Assembly (NCBI RefSeq): GCF_027011145.1
Contig: NZ_JALVAO010000042.1
Location: forward strand, 1-63,463
DNA length: 63,463 nucleotides
Direction of reading: 5' to 3'
DNA from: Thermococcus sp.
GTDB lineage: Archaea > Methanobacteriota_B > Thermococci > Thermococcales > Thermococcaceae
Each line of letters begins with the position of its first letter. Position 1 is the first letter of the stretch. The notes below the pieces were generated by a model. That model did not search any database, was not told the DNA's origin, and saw only the letters and a program-made list of their open reading frames with translations. The translations under genes were made by a program, and so were the position numbers. Below, in pieces: positions 28,040 through 39,252 of the stretch.

Positions 28040-28720
28040 ATGGGACTGATTAGCGACGCCGACAAGAAGGTAATAAAGGAGGAGTTCTTCTCCAAGCTCA
28101 CCGAGCCGGTTAAGCTCATGGTCTTCACCGGAAAGGACCACTGCCAGTACTGTGACCAGCTCAAACAGCTCGTCCAGGAGCTTGCCGAACTCAGCGACAA
28201 GCTGAGCTATGAGTTCATAGACTTCGACACAGAGGAGGGCAAGAAGAAGGCCGAGGAGTACAGGATTGACCGCGCTCCGGCAGTCAGCATAACCAGAAAC
28301 GGTCAGGACGTTGGGGTTCGCTTCTTCGGCCTTCCCGCCGGCCACGAGTTCGGTGCCTTCCTTGAGGACATAGTTGACGTCAGCAACATGAGCACGGACT
28401 TGATGCCCGAGAGCAAGGAGGAGCTCGCCAAGATTGACAGGAACGTTAGAATACTCGTCTTTGTCACTCCGACATGCCCGTACTGCCCGCTCGCAGTTAG
28501 AATGGCCCACAAGTTCGCCATCGAGAACACCAAGGCAGGTAAGGGCAAGATTCTTGGAGACATGGTCGAAGCCATTGAGTACCCTGAGTGGGCCGACCAG
28601 TACAGCGTCATGGCGGTGCCGAAGATAGTCATCCAGGTGGACGGCGAGGACAAGGTCCAGTTTGAAGGTGCTTATCCTGAGAAAATGTTTATGGAGAAGC
28701 TCCTCCAGGCCCTGGAGTGA
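28040..28720 (+). CDS. pdo: Protein disulfide oxidoreductase (Pdo)
   Basis: A 226-residue protein with two thioredoxin/glutaredoxin units. The N-terminal redox site is CQYC (about 35-38) and the C-terminal site is CPYC (about 146-149). It forms or reduces disulfides in the cytoplasm and, with an NADPH-dependent partner, can act on the SurR CxxC. The start at 28040 (MGLISDADKK) follows GGGGGTGTGAT; a TTG one codon upstream is not needed. It is divergent from surR and shares its SurR site. Confidence 0.96.
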   Translation: MGLISDADKKVIKEEFFSKLTEPVKLMVFTGKDHCQYCDQLKQLVQELAELSDKLSYEFIDFDTEEGKKKAEEYRIDRAPAVSITRNGQDVGVRFFGLPAGHEFGAFLEDIVDVSNMSTDLMPESKEELAKIDRNVRILVFVTPTCPYCPLAVRMAHKFAIENTKAGKGKILGDMVEAIEYPEWADQYSVMAVPKIVIQVDGEDKVQFEGAYPEKMFMEKLLQALE

Positions 28721-28881
28721 CCTTTCCTTTCTTTTCTGTCCGGCTCTTGTCGGTGTTTTTAAAACTTCCGAAGTTTGAATGAACAACTTCATACATCAAA
28801 GAACCAAAAAGGGCTGGAAATCGGTTCTTAAACTTTACGCAACCGATATAAAGCCTTTCCACCGAGCTACCACTCGAAAAG

Positions 28882-28889
28882 CTTATATA
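28882..28889 (+). promoter_or_regulatory. Promoter of the RNA polymerase/ribosomal operon
   Basis: CTTATATA preceded by purine-rich CGAAAAG (BRE-like) stands alone in the 232-base gap between pdo and rpoH. It predicts a transcript start near 28914. No other element stands out in the gap. Confidence 0.6.
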
Positions 28890-28952
28890 CCGGAACCCGC
28901 AGGTGGGGGTAGTGATATCGTTCTATAAAAAACGTTAAGGGGGCAATTCTCG

Positions 28953-29201
28953 GTGGCGGCGAAAAAAGAATTTAATATATTCACTCACGTGCTGGTTCCC
29001 GAGCACAGAATCCTTAGTGAGGAGGAGAAGGAGGAACTCCTCAAGAAGTACAGGATTAAGATTTCCCAGCTTCCACAGATTAAGGCTTCTGACCCTGCCG
29101 TTGTTGCTCTCGGAGCAAAACCCGGCGATGTTATCGAGATAAAGAGGAAGAGCCCCACGGCGGGTTACTACTACTATTACCGCCTCGTTGTGGAGGACTG
29201 A
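28953..29201 (+). CDS. rpoH: DNA-directed RNA polymerase subunit H
   Basis: An 82-residue small subunit, the counterpart of the C-terminal domain of eukaryotic Rpb5. Characteristic segments are [19 protein letters not shown] and [18 protein letters not shown]. It starts with GTG, with AAGGGGGC about nine bases upstream. It leads the rpoH-rpoB-rpoA'-rpoA'' operon. Confidence 0.97.
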   Translation: MAAKKEFNIFTHVLVPEHRILSEEEKEELLKKYRIKISQLPQIKASDPAVVALGAKPGDVIEIKRKSPTAGYYYYYRLVVED

Positions 29202-29219
29202 TTTTAGGGGTGAGAGTTT

Positions 29220-32200
29220 ATGAGCAGAGGAGTTACCGTTAACGAGCCCACTCTAACTCCTGACGAGCTCTGGCTTGTTATGGAGTCATACTGGAAGGAG
29301 AAAGGCCTTGTGAGACAGCACCTCGATTCTTACAACGCCTTCATTGAGCATGGCCTTCAGGAGGTCGTCAATGAGTTCGGTGGCGTTAAACCGGACATCC
29401 CCGGTTTGGAAGTCAAGTTTGGGAGGATTAGGCTCGGTGAGCCCGAGTTTCAGGAAGCCCAGGGGCAGAGAAGACCCCTCTATCCAATGGACGCGAGAAT
29501 TAGAAACCTGACCTATTCTGCTCCCCTTTACCTCGAAATGATTCCTGTCGTCAACGGCATCGAGCAAGAACCCGTCGAGGTTCGCATCGGTGAGTTACCG
29601 ATAATGCTCAAATCCAAGGCCTGCCGTCTCTACGGTCTCAGCGATGAGGAGCTCATAAAGCTCGGCGAGGACCCGAAGGACCCGGGAGGATACTTCATCA
29701 TAAACGGCTCCGAGAGGGTTATAGTCTCTATCGAAGACCTCGCTCCAAACAAGACACTCGTGGAGAGGGACGAGAGGCAGAACCGCGTTATTGCCAAGGT
29801 CTTCTCCTACAGGCACGGTTACAGGGCTCTGATTACCGTTGAGAGGAAGAAGGACGGAATCCTCTACGTGTCCATTCCGAACGTCCCCAAGCCCGTCAAG
29901 TTCGTCTACGTAATGCGCGCACTCGGCCTTCTCAGCGATAAGGAGATAGTTGAAGCCGTCAGCGACGACCCGAGGATTCAGCAGATTCTCTTCGACAACC
30001 TCGAGGATGCAAGCGACATAAGAAGCCAGGAGGAGGCACTTGACCTCATAGGAAGGCTCTCCCTTCCGGGCCAGCCGAAGGAGTACAGGCTCAAGAGGGC
30101 GGAGCACATCATAGACAACAACCTCCTCCCCCACATGGGAGTCGAGCCCGGGAGGAGGAAGGCTAAGGCCTACTACCTTGGCATGATGGCCCTGAAGGTC
30201 CTCGAACTTTCGCTCGGCCTTCGTGGTGAAGACGATAAGGACCACTACGCCAACAAGAGGCTCAAGCTGGCCGGAGACCTTCTCAAGGATCTCTTCAGAA
30301 TAGCCTTCGGTCAGCTCGTCAAGGACATGCAATACCAGATGACCAAGACCTACCAGAGGAAGGGTGAGAGATACACCTTCGAGAACGTCCAGCGCTTTGT
30401 TAGAAACTCGATAAGGCCCGACGTCCTGAGCGAGAGGATTGAGCATGCCCTAGCTACCGGTGCCTGGCCCGGTGGAAGAACCGGTGTGAGCCAGCTCCTT
30501 GACAGAACTAACTACATCTCAACGCTCTCCCACCTCAGGCGCGTGACTTCCCCGCTCAGCAGGGACCAGCCCCACTTCGAGGCGCGTGATTTACACGGAA
30601 CCCACTGGGGTAGAATCTGTCCCACCGAGACGCCCGAAGGTCCCAACTGTGGTCTGGTTAAGAACTTAGCTTTGATGTCCCAGATAACCACCGGCGTTCC
30701 GGAGGAGGAAGTCCGCGAGTACCTCATGAAGCTCGGCATAGTCCCGATTGAGGAGAGAAGGCCAGCTCCGGGTCTCTACCGCGTTTACCTCAACGGTGTC
30801 CTTATCGGAACAATCGAGGATGGACGGGGTCTCGTGAAGAGAATAAGAACCGACAGGAGGAGCGGTAAGATAAGCGACGTCATAAACGTGGCCATCTACG
30901 AGGACGAGGAAGTTAAGGAAATCTACGTCAACAGCGATGACGGTAGGGTTAGGAGGCCCCTCATAATAGTCGAGAACGGAAAGCCCAAGCTCACCCGCGA
31001 GCACATTGAGGGTATAAAGAACGGAACCCTTACCTGGAGCGACCTCATCAAGATGGGCGTCATCGAATACCTCGATGCCGAAGAAGAGGAGAACGCCTAC
31101 GTTGCCACCTGGCCATGGGAAGTAACCGAGGAGCACACCCACCTAGAGCTGATGCCGGCCGCGATACTCGGTATACCGGCTTCACTCGTTCCTTACCCGG
31201 AGCACAATGCTGCACCTCGTAACACCTACGGTGCCGGTATGGCCAAGCAGAGCCTCGGCCTCGGCTGGTCAAACTTCAGGATTAGGGTTGATACCAGAGG
31301 TCACCTCATGCACTACCCGCAGGTTCCGCTCGTCAACTCGAGGATAATGAAAGCAGTCGGTTTCGAGGAGAGGCCCGCTGGTCAGAACTTCGTTGTGGCC
31401 GTCCTCAGCTACCACGGTTACAACATGGAGGATGCCGTAATCATCAACAAGGCCTCAATCGAGCGCGGATTGGCCAGGTCAACCTTCTTCAGAACCTACG
31501 AAGCTGAGGAGAAGAGGTATCTGGGCGGTCAGAAGGACGCCTTCGAAATCCCCGACCCGACGATACAGGGCTACCTTGGTGAAAAATACTACAGGCACCT
31601 CGACGAGGACGGTCTCATCTTCCCCGAATCGAAGGTCGAAGGAAAGGACGTCCTCGTTGGTAGAACCTCTCCGCCTAGGTTCCTTGAGGAGCAGAGTGGC
31701 CTTGGAGGTGTCGCCCTCCAGGGTAGGCGCGAGACGAGCGTGACGGTAAGGCCGAGTGAGAGGGGTATAGTTGACAAGGTCATCGTCACCGAGACCGGCG
31801 ATGGAACCAAGCTCGTTAAGGTTACTGTTAGGGACCTCCGCATTCCTGAGCTGGGAGACAAGTTCGCTTCAAGACACGGTCAGAAGGGTGTTATCGGTTT
31901 AATCGTCCCGCAGGAGGATATGCCCTGGACCGAGAGCGGTATCGTTCCAGATTTAATCGTCAACCCGCACGGTATTCCAAGCCGTATGACCGTTGGACAG
32001 CTCATAGAGGCAATAGGCGGAAAAGTGGCTTCTCTCAAGGGCAGGCGCGTTGATGGAACGGCCTTTATCGGTGAGCCAGAGGAGAAGCTGAGGAAGGAAC
32101 TTGAAGAGCTCGGCTTCAAGCACAGCGGAAGGGAAATCATGTACGACGGTATAACCGGCAGAAGACTTGAGGCGGATATATTCGTCGGCGTTATCTACTA

Positions 32201-32591
32201 CCAGAGACTGCACCACATGGTCGCCGACAAGATGCACGCGAGAAGCAGAGGTCCGGTTCAGGTCCTCACCAAACAGCCAACCGAGGGAAGGGCCAGGGAA
32301 GGTGGTCTTCGCTTTGGTGAGATGGAGCGTGATGTCTTAATCGGTCACGGTGCGGCAATGCTACTCATAGAGCGTCTCCTGGAGGAGAGCGACAAGACTG
32401 AGGTGTGGGTCTGCGAGAACTGTGGACACTTAGCTTTAGAGGACAAGCGTCGCGGTAAGGTCTACTGTCCGGTCTGTGGCGAGGAGGAGAGGATAAGCAA
32501 GGTCGAGATGAGCTACGCGTTTAAGTTGCTCCTCGACGAGCTGAAGGCGATGGTGATTAGGCCTTCCCTCAGGTTGAAGGATAGGGTGTGA
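29220..32591 (+). CDS. rpoB: DNA-directed RNA polymerase subunit B
   Basis: The second largest subunit, 1123 residues and uninterrupted, whereas methanogens split it into B'' and B'. Conserved blocks include [51 protein letters not shown] and [17 protein letters not shown]-terminal zinc site appears as CENCG and CPVCG. No intein is present. The stop overlaps the start region of rpoA'. Confidence 0.98.
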   Translation: MSRGVTVNEPTLTPDELWLVMESYWKEKGLVRQHLDSYNAFIEHGLQEVVNEFGGVKPDIPGLEVKFGRIRLGEPEFQEAQGQRRPLYPMDARIRNLTYSAPLYLEMIPVVNGIEQEPVEVRIGELPIMLKSKACRLYGLSDEELIKLGEDPKDPGGYFIINGSERVIVSIEDLAPNKTLVERDERQNRVIAKVFSYRHGYRALITVERKKDGILYVSIPNVPKPVKFVYVMRALGLLSDKEIVEAVSDDPRIQQILFDNLEDASDIRSQEEALDLIGRLSLPGQPKEYRLKRAEHIIDNNLLPHMGVEPGRRKAKAYYLGMMALKVLELSLGLRGEDDKDHYANKRLKLAGDLLKDLFRIAFGQLVKDMQYQMTKTYQRKGERYTFENVQRFVRNSIRPDVLSERIEHALATGAWPGGRTGVSQLLDRTNYISTLSHLRRVTSPLSRDQPHFEARDLHGTHWGRICPTETPEGPNCGLVKNLALMSQITTGVPEEEVREYLMKLGIVPIEERRPAPGLYRVYLNGVLIGTIEDGRGLVKRIRTDRRSGKISDVINVAIYEDEEVKEIYVNSDDGRVRRPLIIVENGKPKLTREHIEGIKNGTLTWSDLIKMGVIEYLDAEEEENAYVATWPWEVTEEHTHLELMPAAILGIPASLVPYPEHNAAPRNTYGAGMAKQSLGLGWSNFRIRVDTRGHLMHYPQVPLVNSRIMKAVGFEERPAGQNFVVAVLSYHGYNMEDAVIINKASIERGLARSTFFRTYEAEEKRYLGGQKDAFEIPDPTIQGYLGEKYYRHLDEDGLIFPESKVEGKDVLVGRTSPPRFLEEQSGLGGVALQGRRETSVTVRPSERGIVDKVIVTETGDGTKLVKVTVRDLRIPELGDKFASRHGQKGVIGLIVPQEDMPWTESGIVPDLIVNPHGIPSRMTVGQLIEAIGGKVASLKGRRVDGTAFIGEPEEKLRKELEELGFKHSGREIMYDGITGRRLEADIFVGVIYYQRLHHMVADKMHARSRGPVQVLTKQPTEGRAREGGLRFGEMERDVLIGHGAAMLLIERLLEESDKTEVWVCENCGHLALEDKRRGKVYCPVCGEEERISKVEMSYAFKLLLDELKAMVIRPSLRLKDRV

Positions 32592-32596
32592 TGGCC

Positions 32597-35314
32597 ATGC
32601 AGTCGATGAAAAAGGTCATCGGAAGTATTGAGTTTGGTATACTCTCACCCCAGGAAATCAGAAAGATGAGCGCCGCCGAGATAACAGTTCCAGACACCTA
32701 CGACGACGATGGTTATCCAATAGAAGGGGGCCTCATGGACAAGAGGCTCGGCGTCATTGACCCCGGTCTTAGATGTGAGACCTGTGGTGCAAGAGCAGGA
32801 GAGTGTCCGGGCCACTTCGGCCACGTCGAGCTTGCCAGGCCGGTAATTCACGTGGGCTTTGCCAAGACCATCCACCGCGTTCTGGAGAGTACATGTAGGG
32901 AGTGCGGAAGGATAAAGCTCACAGATGAGGAGATTGAGGAATACATGAAGAAGTTCGAAGTTGTCGGCGACAGAAAGAAGGCCAAAGACAGGCTCATCAA
33001 GGAGATACACAAAAAGGCCAAGGAGAGAATGGTCTGCCCGCACTGTGGGGCACCGCAGTTCCCGATTAAGTTCGAGAGGCCGACCATCTACTGGGAGCTC
33101 AGGAAGGACGAGGAGGGCAACGAGTACAAGCACAGGATGATGCCGAGCGAGGTTAGAGACAGGCTTGAGAAGATACCCGACAAGGACCTACCGCTCCTCG
33201 GCCTGCACCCCGAGAAGGCCCGTCCCGAGTGGATGGTTCTCACCGTCCTTCCAGTTCCGCCCGTTACCATGAGGCCATCCATCACGCTTGAGAGCGGTAT
33301 TCGCGCTGAGGACGACCTCACTCACAAGCTGGTCGATATCATCCGTATCAACAACCGCCTCAAGTCCAACATCGAGGCCGGAGCGCCACAGCTGATTATA
33401 GAAGACCTCTGGGACCTTCTGCAGTACCACGTGACAACTTACATCAACAACGAAACATCTGGAATTCCCCCGGCCAAGCACAAGAGCGGAAGACCGCTGA
33501 AGACCCTCGCCCAACGTTTGAAGGGTAAAGAGGGTCGCTTCCGTGGAAACCTCAGCGGTAAGCGTGTTAACTTTTCAGCGAGAACTGTCATCAGCCCTGA
33601 CCCGATGATAAGCATCAACGAGGTCGGCGTTCCTATACCTGTGGCAATGGAGCTAACCGTTCCTGAAAAGGTTACGGAGTTCAACTACGAGAAGCTCAGG
33701 CAGAGGGTTCTCAATGGCCCCGATAAGTATCCTGGCGCCAACTACGTTATCGATCCCGAGGGAAGGAGAATTCGCCTCATGGAAACCAACCGCGAGCTCA
33801 TAGCTGAAAAGCTCGACATCGGCTGGACGGTTGAGAGACATCTCGAGGATGGTGACATCGTTCTCTTCAACAGACAGCCATCGCTCCACAGGATGAGTAT
33901 CATGGCCCACCGCGTTAGGGTAATGCCCTACAGGACGTTCCGCCTTAACTTGGCAGTCTGCCCGCCCTACAACGCTGACTTCGACGGTGACGAGATGAAC
34001 CTCCACGTGCCACAGACGGAGGAAGCTCAAGCAGAAGCGAAGATACTCATGGAAGTCCAGAACCACATAATCTCGCCGAGGTATGGAGGCCCGCTCATAG
34101 CTGGAATCCAGGACCACATCTCCGGAGGTTATCTCCTCACGCGCGAGGGGGCGTACTTTACGAGGAGTGAAGTCGAGCAGATGCTTATGTTTGCCGGCGT
34201 TGATGTTGACGAGCTTCCAAAGCCCGACAAAGTCGAAAACGGCGTTGAACTCTGGAGTGGAAAGACTATCTTCTCGCTCCTCCTTCCGGATGACCTGACC
34301 ATATGGTACCGCAATAAGCTCTGCGATGAACCCGAGAGATGTGAGGCACTAGAAAAGCTCATCGAGGAGAAGCTCGTTCCCAGCGAGGAGGAAGTCAGAA
34401 AGCTCGCCTACGACGGCTTCGTCTACATACAGAACGGAAAGCTCCTCAGCGGTGCAATAGACAAAAAGGCCTACGGCAGGGAGGACGGAAAGCTCCTCGA
34501 CATCATAGTGAGGGAGTACGGCGTCGAGAGGGCCAGGCAGTTCCTTGACCAGGTTACCAAGTTGACAATCTGGGTAATAACCCACAAGGGCTTTACCACT
34601 GCGATAGACGACGAAGACCTGCCTCAGGAGGCCCTTGACAGGATTAAGGAGATAATCCGCGAGGCTGAAGAGAGAGTTAACAGGCTCATCGAGGCCTACA
34701 AGCGCGGTGAGCTCGAACCTCTCCCGGGTAAGACCCTGGAGGAGACCCTTGAGAGCAAGATAATGGCCGTTCTCGCTGAAGCGCGTGATAACGCCGGTAA
34801 GGTCGCTGAGAAATACCTTGGTATGAACAATCACGCGGTGATAATGGCCAAGACCGGAGCGAGGGGTAAGATACTCAATATCACCCAGATGGCAGCTTTA
34901 CTTGGCCAGCAGTCCATTAGAGGAAAGCGTCTCTACCGTGGCTACCGCGGAAGAGTTCTGACTCACTTCAAGCCCGGGGATTTGGGAGCCAGAGCCAGGG
35001 GATTCGTAGTAAACTCCTACAAAAGCGGTCTAACGCCTCAGGAATACTTCTTCCACGCGATGGGTGGTAGGGAAGGTCTCGTCGACACCGCGGTAAGAAC
35101 TGCCCAGAGCGGTTACATGCAGAGGAGATTGATAAACGCCCTCCAAGACCTCAAGGTAGACTACGATGGAACCGTTAGAGAGCCCACCGGAATCATCGTT
35201 CAGTTCCGCTATGGAGAGGACGGCGTTGACCCGATGAAGAGCTGGGGCGGAAAGACCGTTGATGTGGACAGGATTATAATCAGAACCCTGTTGAAGACCC
35301 GTGCTAAGGGGTGA
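32597..35314 (+). CDS. rpoA1: DNA-directed RNA polymerase subunit A'
   Basis: N-terminal part of the largest subunit. The zinc-binding clamp core is CETCGARAGECPGHFGH (about 57-73), and the catalytic Mg2+ loop is YNADFDGDEM, with all three Asp residues. It ends in the bridge helix region FFHAMGGREGLVDTAVRTAQSGYMQRRL. No intein. The start is uncertain among ATG 32591, 32597 and 32606; I used 32597, since GGTGTGAT at 32585-32592 is best spaced for it. P. furiosus annotations begin at the equivalent of 32606. Confidence 0.97.
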   Translation: MQSMKKVIGSIEFGILSPQEIRKMSAAEITVPDTYDDDGYPIEGGLMDKRLGVIDPGLRCETCGARAGECPGHFGHVELARPVIHVGFAKTIHRVLESTCRECGRIKLTDEEIEEYMKKFEVVGDRKKAKDRLIKEIHKKAKERMVCPHCGAPQFPIKFERPTIYWELRKDEEGNEYKHRMMPSEVRDRLEKIPDKDLPLLGLHPEKARPEWMVLTVLPVPPVTMRPSITLESGIRAEDDLTHKLVDIIRINNRLKSNIEAGAPQLIIEDLWDLLQYHVTTYINNETSGIPPAKHKSGRPLKTLAQRLKGKEGRFRGNLSGKRVNFSARTVISPDPMISINEVGVPIPVAMELTVPEKVTEFNYEKLRQRVLNGPDKYPGANYVIDPEGRRIRLMETNRELIAEKLDIGWTVERHLEDGDIVLFNRQPSLHRMSIMAHRVRVMPYRTFRLNLAVCPPYNADFDGDEMNLHVPQTEEAQAEAKILMEVQNHIISPRYGGPLIAGIQDHISGGYLLTREGAYFTRSEVEQMLMFAGVDVDELPKPDKVENGVELWSGKTIFSLLLPDDLTIWYRNKLCDEPERCEALEKLIEEKLVPSEEEVRKLAYDGFVYIQNGKLLSGAIDKKAYGREDGKLLDIIVREYGVERARQFLDQVTKLTIWVITHKGFTTAIDDEDLPQEALDRIKEIIREAEERVNRLIEAYKRGELEPLPGKTLEETLESKIMAVLAEARDNAGKVAEKYLGMNNHAVIMAKTGARGKILNITQMAALLGQQSIRGKRLYRGYRGRVLTHFKPGDLGARARGFVVNSYKSGLTPQEYFFHAMGGREGLVDTAVRTAQSGYMQRRLINALQDLKVDYDGTVREPTGIIVQFRYGEDGVDPMKSWGGKTVDVDRIIIRTLLKTRAKG

Positions 35315-35319
35315 TGCTC

Positions 35320-36495
35320 ATGGTTTCCAAGAGGACTATCAAAAGTCTTGTTGATAAAGCCGACCTTCCTCCAAGTGTTAAGGAGGAGCTTTACCAGAAG
35401 CTTGTGAAGTACAATGAGAAGTACGACCTCAAGAAGGCCGAGGTTGAGGCCATAATCGAGGAGACTGTTAAGGAATACCAGAACGCCTTGGTCGAACCTG
35501 GGGAGGCCATAGGAACGGTCGCGGCCCAGTCAATTGGCGAGCCATCAACCCAGATGACCCTTAACACCTTCCACTACGCGGGTGTCGCTGAGATAAACGT
35601 TACCCTCGGTCTGCCGAGAATCATCGAGATTGTTGACGCTAGGAAAAACCCATCAACGCCCATTATGACCGTTTACCTCGACGAGAAGCACCGCTACGAC
35701 AGGGAGAAGGCCCTTGAAGTCGCGAGGAGGATAGAAGGAACAACCCTTGAGAACCTCGCGAGGGAGGAGACGATAGACATCCTCAACTTTGAGTTCATAG
35801 TCGAGATTGACCCAGAGAGGCTTGAGAAGGCCGGCCTCGACATGGATAGGGTTAAGAGAAAGCTTGAGAGCTCCTTTAAGAGTGCTGAGGTCGAGGTTGA
35901 TGGATATACCCTCATAGTGAGGCCAAAGAAGGCAACGAAGCTTTCAGATTTGAGAAAGCTTGCCGAAAAGGTTAAAAAGCACCGTCTTAAGGGTCTCTCT
36001 GGCGTTGGGAAGACCATCATAAGGAAGGAAGGCGACGAGTACGTAATCTACACCGAGGGCTCTAACTTCAAGCAGGTCCTCAAGGTTCCGGGCGTTGACC
36101 CCACGAGAACCAGAACCAACAACATCCACGAGATTGCAGAAGTTCTCGGAATTGAGGCAGCGAGAAACGCCATCATCGAGGAAATCGTCAACACGATGCG
36201 CGAGCAGGGTCTTGAGGTTGACGTCAGGCACATCATGCTCGTCGCCGATATGATGACCCTCGACGGCGTAATCCTGCCGATAGGCAGGCACGGTATCGTC
36301 GGGGAGAAGGCGAGTGTCTTAGCGAGGGCGGCCTTTGAGATTACAACTCAGCACCTGTTCGAGGCCGCCGAGAGGGGAGAGGTTGACCCGCTCAACGGTG
36401 TCGTTGAGAACGTCCTCATCGGCCAGCCGGTTCCAGTCGGGACCGGAATAGTCAAGCTGGCAATGAATCTCCCCCTGAGACCGAAAAGGGAGTAG
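35320..36495 (+). CDS. rpoA2: DNA-directed RNA polymerase subunit A''
   Basis: C-terminal part of the largest subunit. It contains the trigger loop region GEAIGTVAAQSIGEPSTQMTLNTFHYAG (about 64-91) and the conserved cleft segment MTLDGVILPIGRHG. The start at 35320 (MVSKRT) follows GGGGTGATG; a GTG and ATG just upstream overlap the rpoA' stop. The 391-residue length is normal and no intein is present. Confidence 0.97.
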   Translation: MVSKRTIKSLVDKADLPPSVKEELYQKLVKYNEKYDLKKAEVEAIIEETVKEYQNALVEPGEAIGTVAAQSIGEPSTQMTLNTFHYAGVAEINVTLGLPRIIEIVDARKNPSTPIMTVYLDEKHRYDREKALEVARRIEGTTLENLAREETIDILNFEFIVEIDPERLEKAGLDMDRVKRKLESSFKSAEVEVDGYTLIVRPKKATKLSDLRKLAEKVKKHRLKGLSGVGKTIIRKEGDEYVIYTEGSNFKQVLKVPGVDPTRTRTNNIHEIAEVLGIEAARNAIIEEIVNTMREQGLEVDVRHIMLVADMMTLDGVILPIGRHGIVGEKASVLARAAFEITTQHLFEAAERGEVDPLNGVVENVLIGQPVPVGTGIVKLAMNLPLRPKRE

Positions 36496-36508
36496 GGAGG
36501 TGTAGTTA

Positions 36509-37254
<746 letters not shown>

Positions 37255-37264
37255 GGTGATGTTC

Positions 37265-37708
37265 ATGCCCGGAAAGAAGGCTCCGTATGGTGAATTCGCT
37301 GGTAGAAAGCTTAAGCTCAAGAGGAAGAAGTTCCGCTGGAGCGACATAAGGTACAAGAGAAGGGTCCTCAGGCTTAAGGAGAAGAGCGACCCGCTTGAAG
37401 GCGCTCCGCAGGCCAGGGGAATAGTCCTTGAGAAGATAGCGGTCGAGGCCAAGCAGCCGAACTCGGGAATGCGTAAGGCAGTTCGTGTTCAGCTCATAAA
37501 GAACGGTAAGGTCGTTACCGCCTTTACACCCGGTGACGGTGCCATAAACCACATCGACGAGCACGATGAGGTCATAATCGAGGGAATCGGCGGTCCTAAG
37601 GGTGGTTCTATGGGTGATATCCCCGGAATCCGCTACAAGGTCGTCAAGGTGAACCGCGTTAGCCTCAAGGAGCTCGTCAAGGGAAGAAAGGAGAAGCCGA
37701 GGAGGTGA
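37265..37708 (+). CDS. rps12: 30S ribosomal protein S12
   Basis: A 147-residue decoding-centre protein. The [20 protein letters not shown] block corresponds to the region where streptomycin-resistance changes occur in bacteria. The start at 37265 (MPGKKAPYG) is preceded by GAGGTGATG; the open frame begins nine bases upstream. Confidence 0.97.
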   Translation: MPGKKAPYGEFAGRKLKLKRKKFRWSDIRYKRRVLRLKEKSDPLEGAPQARGIVLEKIAVEAKQPNSGMRKAVRVQLIKNGKVVTAFTPGDGAINHIDEHDEVIIEGIGGPKGGSMGDIPGIRYKVVKVNRVSLKELVKGRKEKPRR

Positions 37709-37713
37709 ATGGG

Positions 37714-38361
37714 ATGGCCAAGCCACTCAGTGAGCGCTTCTTCATCCCGAAGGAGCTCAAGGTCATGGGAAGGTGGAGCGTTGAGGATGTCGTTGTCAAC
37801 GACCCCTCTCTGAGGCCCTACATAAACCTCGACGCCAGAATCCTCCCGCACAGCCACGGCAGGCACGCCAAGAAGCCCTTTGGCAAGGCCAACGTTCACA
37901 TCGTTGAAAGGCTCATCAACAAGGTCATGAGGAGCGGTGCCAGCCACTACAAGGCCGGCGGTCACTTCATGAGGAGGGAGCACCGCTCGATAATGAGCAA
38001 GAAGATGAAGGCCTACGAAGTTGTTAAGGAGGCCTTCATGATTATCGAGAGAAGAACCAAGCAGAACCCGATTCAGGTACTCATAAGGGCAATCGAGAAC
38101 TCCGCCCCGAGGGAGGACACAACCACCATCGCCTTCGGTGGAATCCGCTACCACATGGCTGTTGACGTTTCTCCCCTCAGGAGGCTTGACGTCGCCCTCA
38201 AGAACATAGCCCTTGGAGCTAGCATAAAGTGCTACCGCAACAAGACCACCTACGCCCAGGCCCTCGCCGAGGAAATTATAGCTGCTGCCAACAAGGACCC
38301 GAAGAGCTTCGCCTACAGCAAGAAGGAAGAAATCGAGAGGATTGCCCAGTCCTCACGCTGA
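37714..38361 (+). CDS. rps7: 30S ribosomal protein S7
   Basis: A 215-residue head protein of the small subunit. Conserved regions are [20 protein letters not shown] and the [22 protein letters not shown] block. The start at 37714 (MAKPLS) follows GGAGGTGAATGGG. It ends the operon; elongation factor genes, which follow S7 in many archaea, are not next here. Confidence 0.97.
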   Translation: MAKPLSERFFIPKELKVMGRWSVEDVVVNDPSLRPYINLDARILPHSHGRHAKKPFGKANVHIVERLINKVMRSGASHYKAGGHFMRREHRSIMSKKMKAYEVVKEAFMIIERRTKQNPIQVLIRAIENSAPREDTTTIAFGGIRYHMAVDVSPLRRLDVALKNIALGASIKCYRNKTTYAQALAEEIIAAANKDPKSFAYSKKEEIERIAQSSR

Positions 38362-38465
38362 GGGCTGGAAGTTTTTCTCATTCATTTCTCCATTTGTACG
38401 TTTCCAGATTTCTGTCCCAAAACGTTTTTATGCTCGTTGAGTAAGACAATTTTGGTGGATGTAAG

Positions 38466-38702
38466 ATGGTAACAGTCAAAGTTTCCTCAAAGGGCCAGAT
38501 AGTCTTACCCAAGGCAATTCGCGAGAAGTTTGGCATCAAAGAGGGCGACGAGCTTGAGGTTCTTGACTTTGGAGACGAGATTGTGATCGTTCCGGTAAAG
38601 AAAGACCTGAAGCTCAGGGGGCTTGTAAAGTTCGAGAAACCTGTCAGAGAGATACTCCAAGAAATCCGGAAAGAGGAAGAGGAGCTGGAGGCCAGAGAAT
38701 GA
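38466..38702 (+). CDS. vapB: AbrB/VapB-type antitoxin
   Basis: A 78-residue swapped-hairpin DNA-binding protein. VSSKGQIVLPKAIREKFGIKEGDELEV (residues about 6-32) is the SpoVT/AbrB domain, and the acidic tail (IRKEEEELEARE) is the usual toxin-binding segment. It should neutralise the PIN toxin encoded next and repress their promoter. The partner gene overlaps by four bases. Confidence 0.9.
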   Translation: MVTVKVSSKGQIVLPKAIREKFGIKEGDELEVLDFGDEIVIVPVKKDLKLRGLVKFEKPVREILQEIRKEEEELEARE

Positions 38703-39094
38703 GGGTCGTCTTGGATAGCTATGCAGTTTTGGCTTACATAAATGACGAAGCGGCCGCGGAGAGAGTTGAGGAGTATCTCAACCTCGGGAGGAGAGGGAAG
38801 GCAGAACTTTACATGAACGTGGTGAATCTCGGCGAGGTTTACTATGTCATCTCAAGAAAGAGGGGAACGGATATAGCAAATCTTGCAGTTGCCCTTATCA
38901 GGAGGGAACCGATCAAACTCGTGGTTGTCGATGAGAGGCTCGCTCTCATAGCCGGAAGGATAAAAGCCTTCCACCGGCTCAGCTACGCCGATGCCTTCGC
39001 CGTTGCAACGGCAATAGACCTGAACGCAACTCTCCTAACCGGAGATGATGAGTTTAGGAGCGTTGAGGACAAGGTCAAAATAGAATGGCTTTGA
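38699..39094 (+). CDS. vapC: VapC-family PIN-domain toxin
   Basis: A 131-residue PIN-domain ribonuclease. The acidic residues expected in the active site are present in VVLDSYA (D5), NLGEVYY (E), SYADAFAVA (D) and LLTGDDEF (D). It is paired with the VapB-like antitoxin through an ATGA overlap. RNA target unknown. Confidence 0.9.
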   Translation: MRVVLDSYAVLAYINDEAAAERVEEYLNLGRRGKAELYMNVVNLGEVYYVISRKRGTDIANLAVALIRREPIKLVVVDERLALIAGRIKAFHRLSYADAFAVATAIDLNATLLTGDDEFRSVEDKVKIEWL

Positions 39095-39188
39095 GTTCCC
39101 CATTGTTTTTCAGGTCTTCTACAGCCAAAAGGGAAATGCTGGATTTACTACCACTTACCGTGCTGTTGTAGGTGTGTGCAACTCTCTT

Positions 39189-39252
39189 CCCAGTATTATA
39201 CCCTCCGGGAGGAGGGAAATCTATAAGTACCCGGAGGGAGGAGGGAAATGGG
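39189..39252 (+). repeat. 64-base duplicated promoter/leader, copy 1
   Basis: Matches 39994-40057 at 59 of 64 positions. It carries two TATA-like elements (GTATTATAC and CTATAAGTA), a purine-rich ribosome binding site (GGGAGGAGGG) and the ATGGG of a downstream gene. It also contains internal partial symmetry (CCTCCGGGAGG). Confidence 0.9.

Noticed and set aside
27215-28792. A 525-codon reverse-strand open frame
   Set aside because: Only codons from 27907 down match SurR. The rest is antisense to pdo, with no homology and no start signals.
29220-36495. Inteins in the RNA polymerase subunits
   Set aside because: All three subunits have normal lengths and uninterrupted conserved blocks. No splicing motifs were seen.
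39172-39247. GTG at 39172 as the start of the small membrane protein
   Set aside because: It lies upstream of both TATA-like elements of the duplicated leader, so it would not be on the transcript. The added residues are translated leader.
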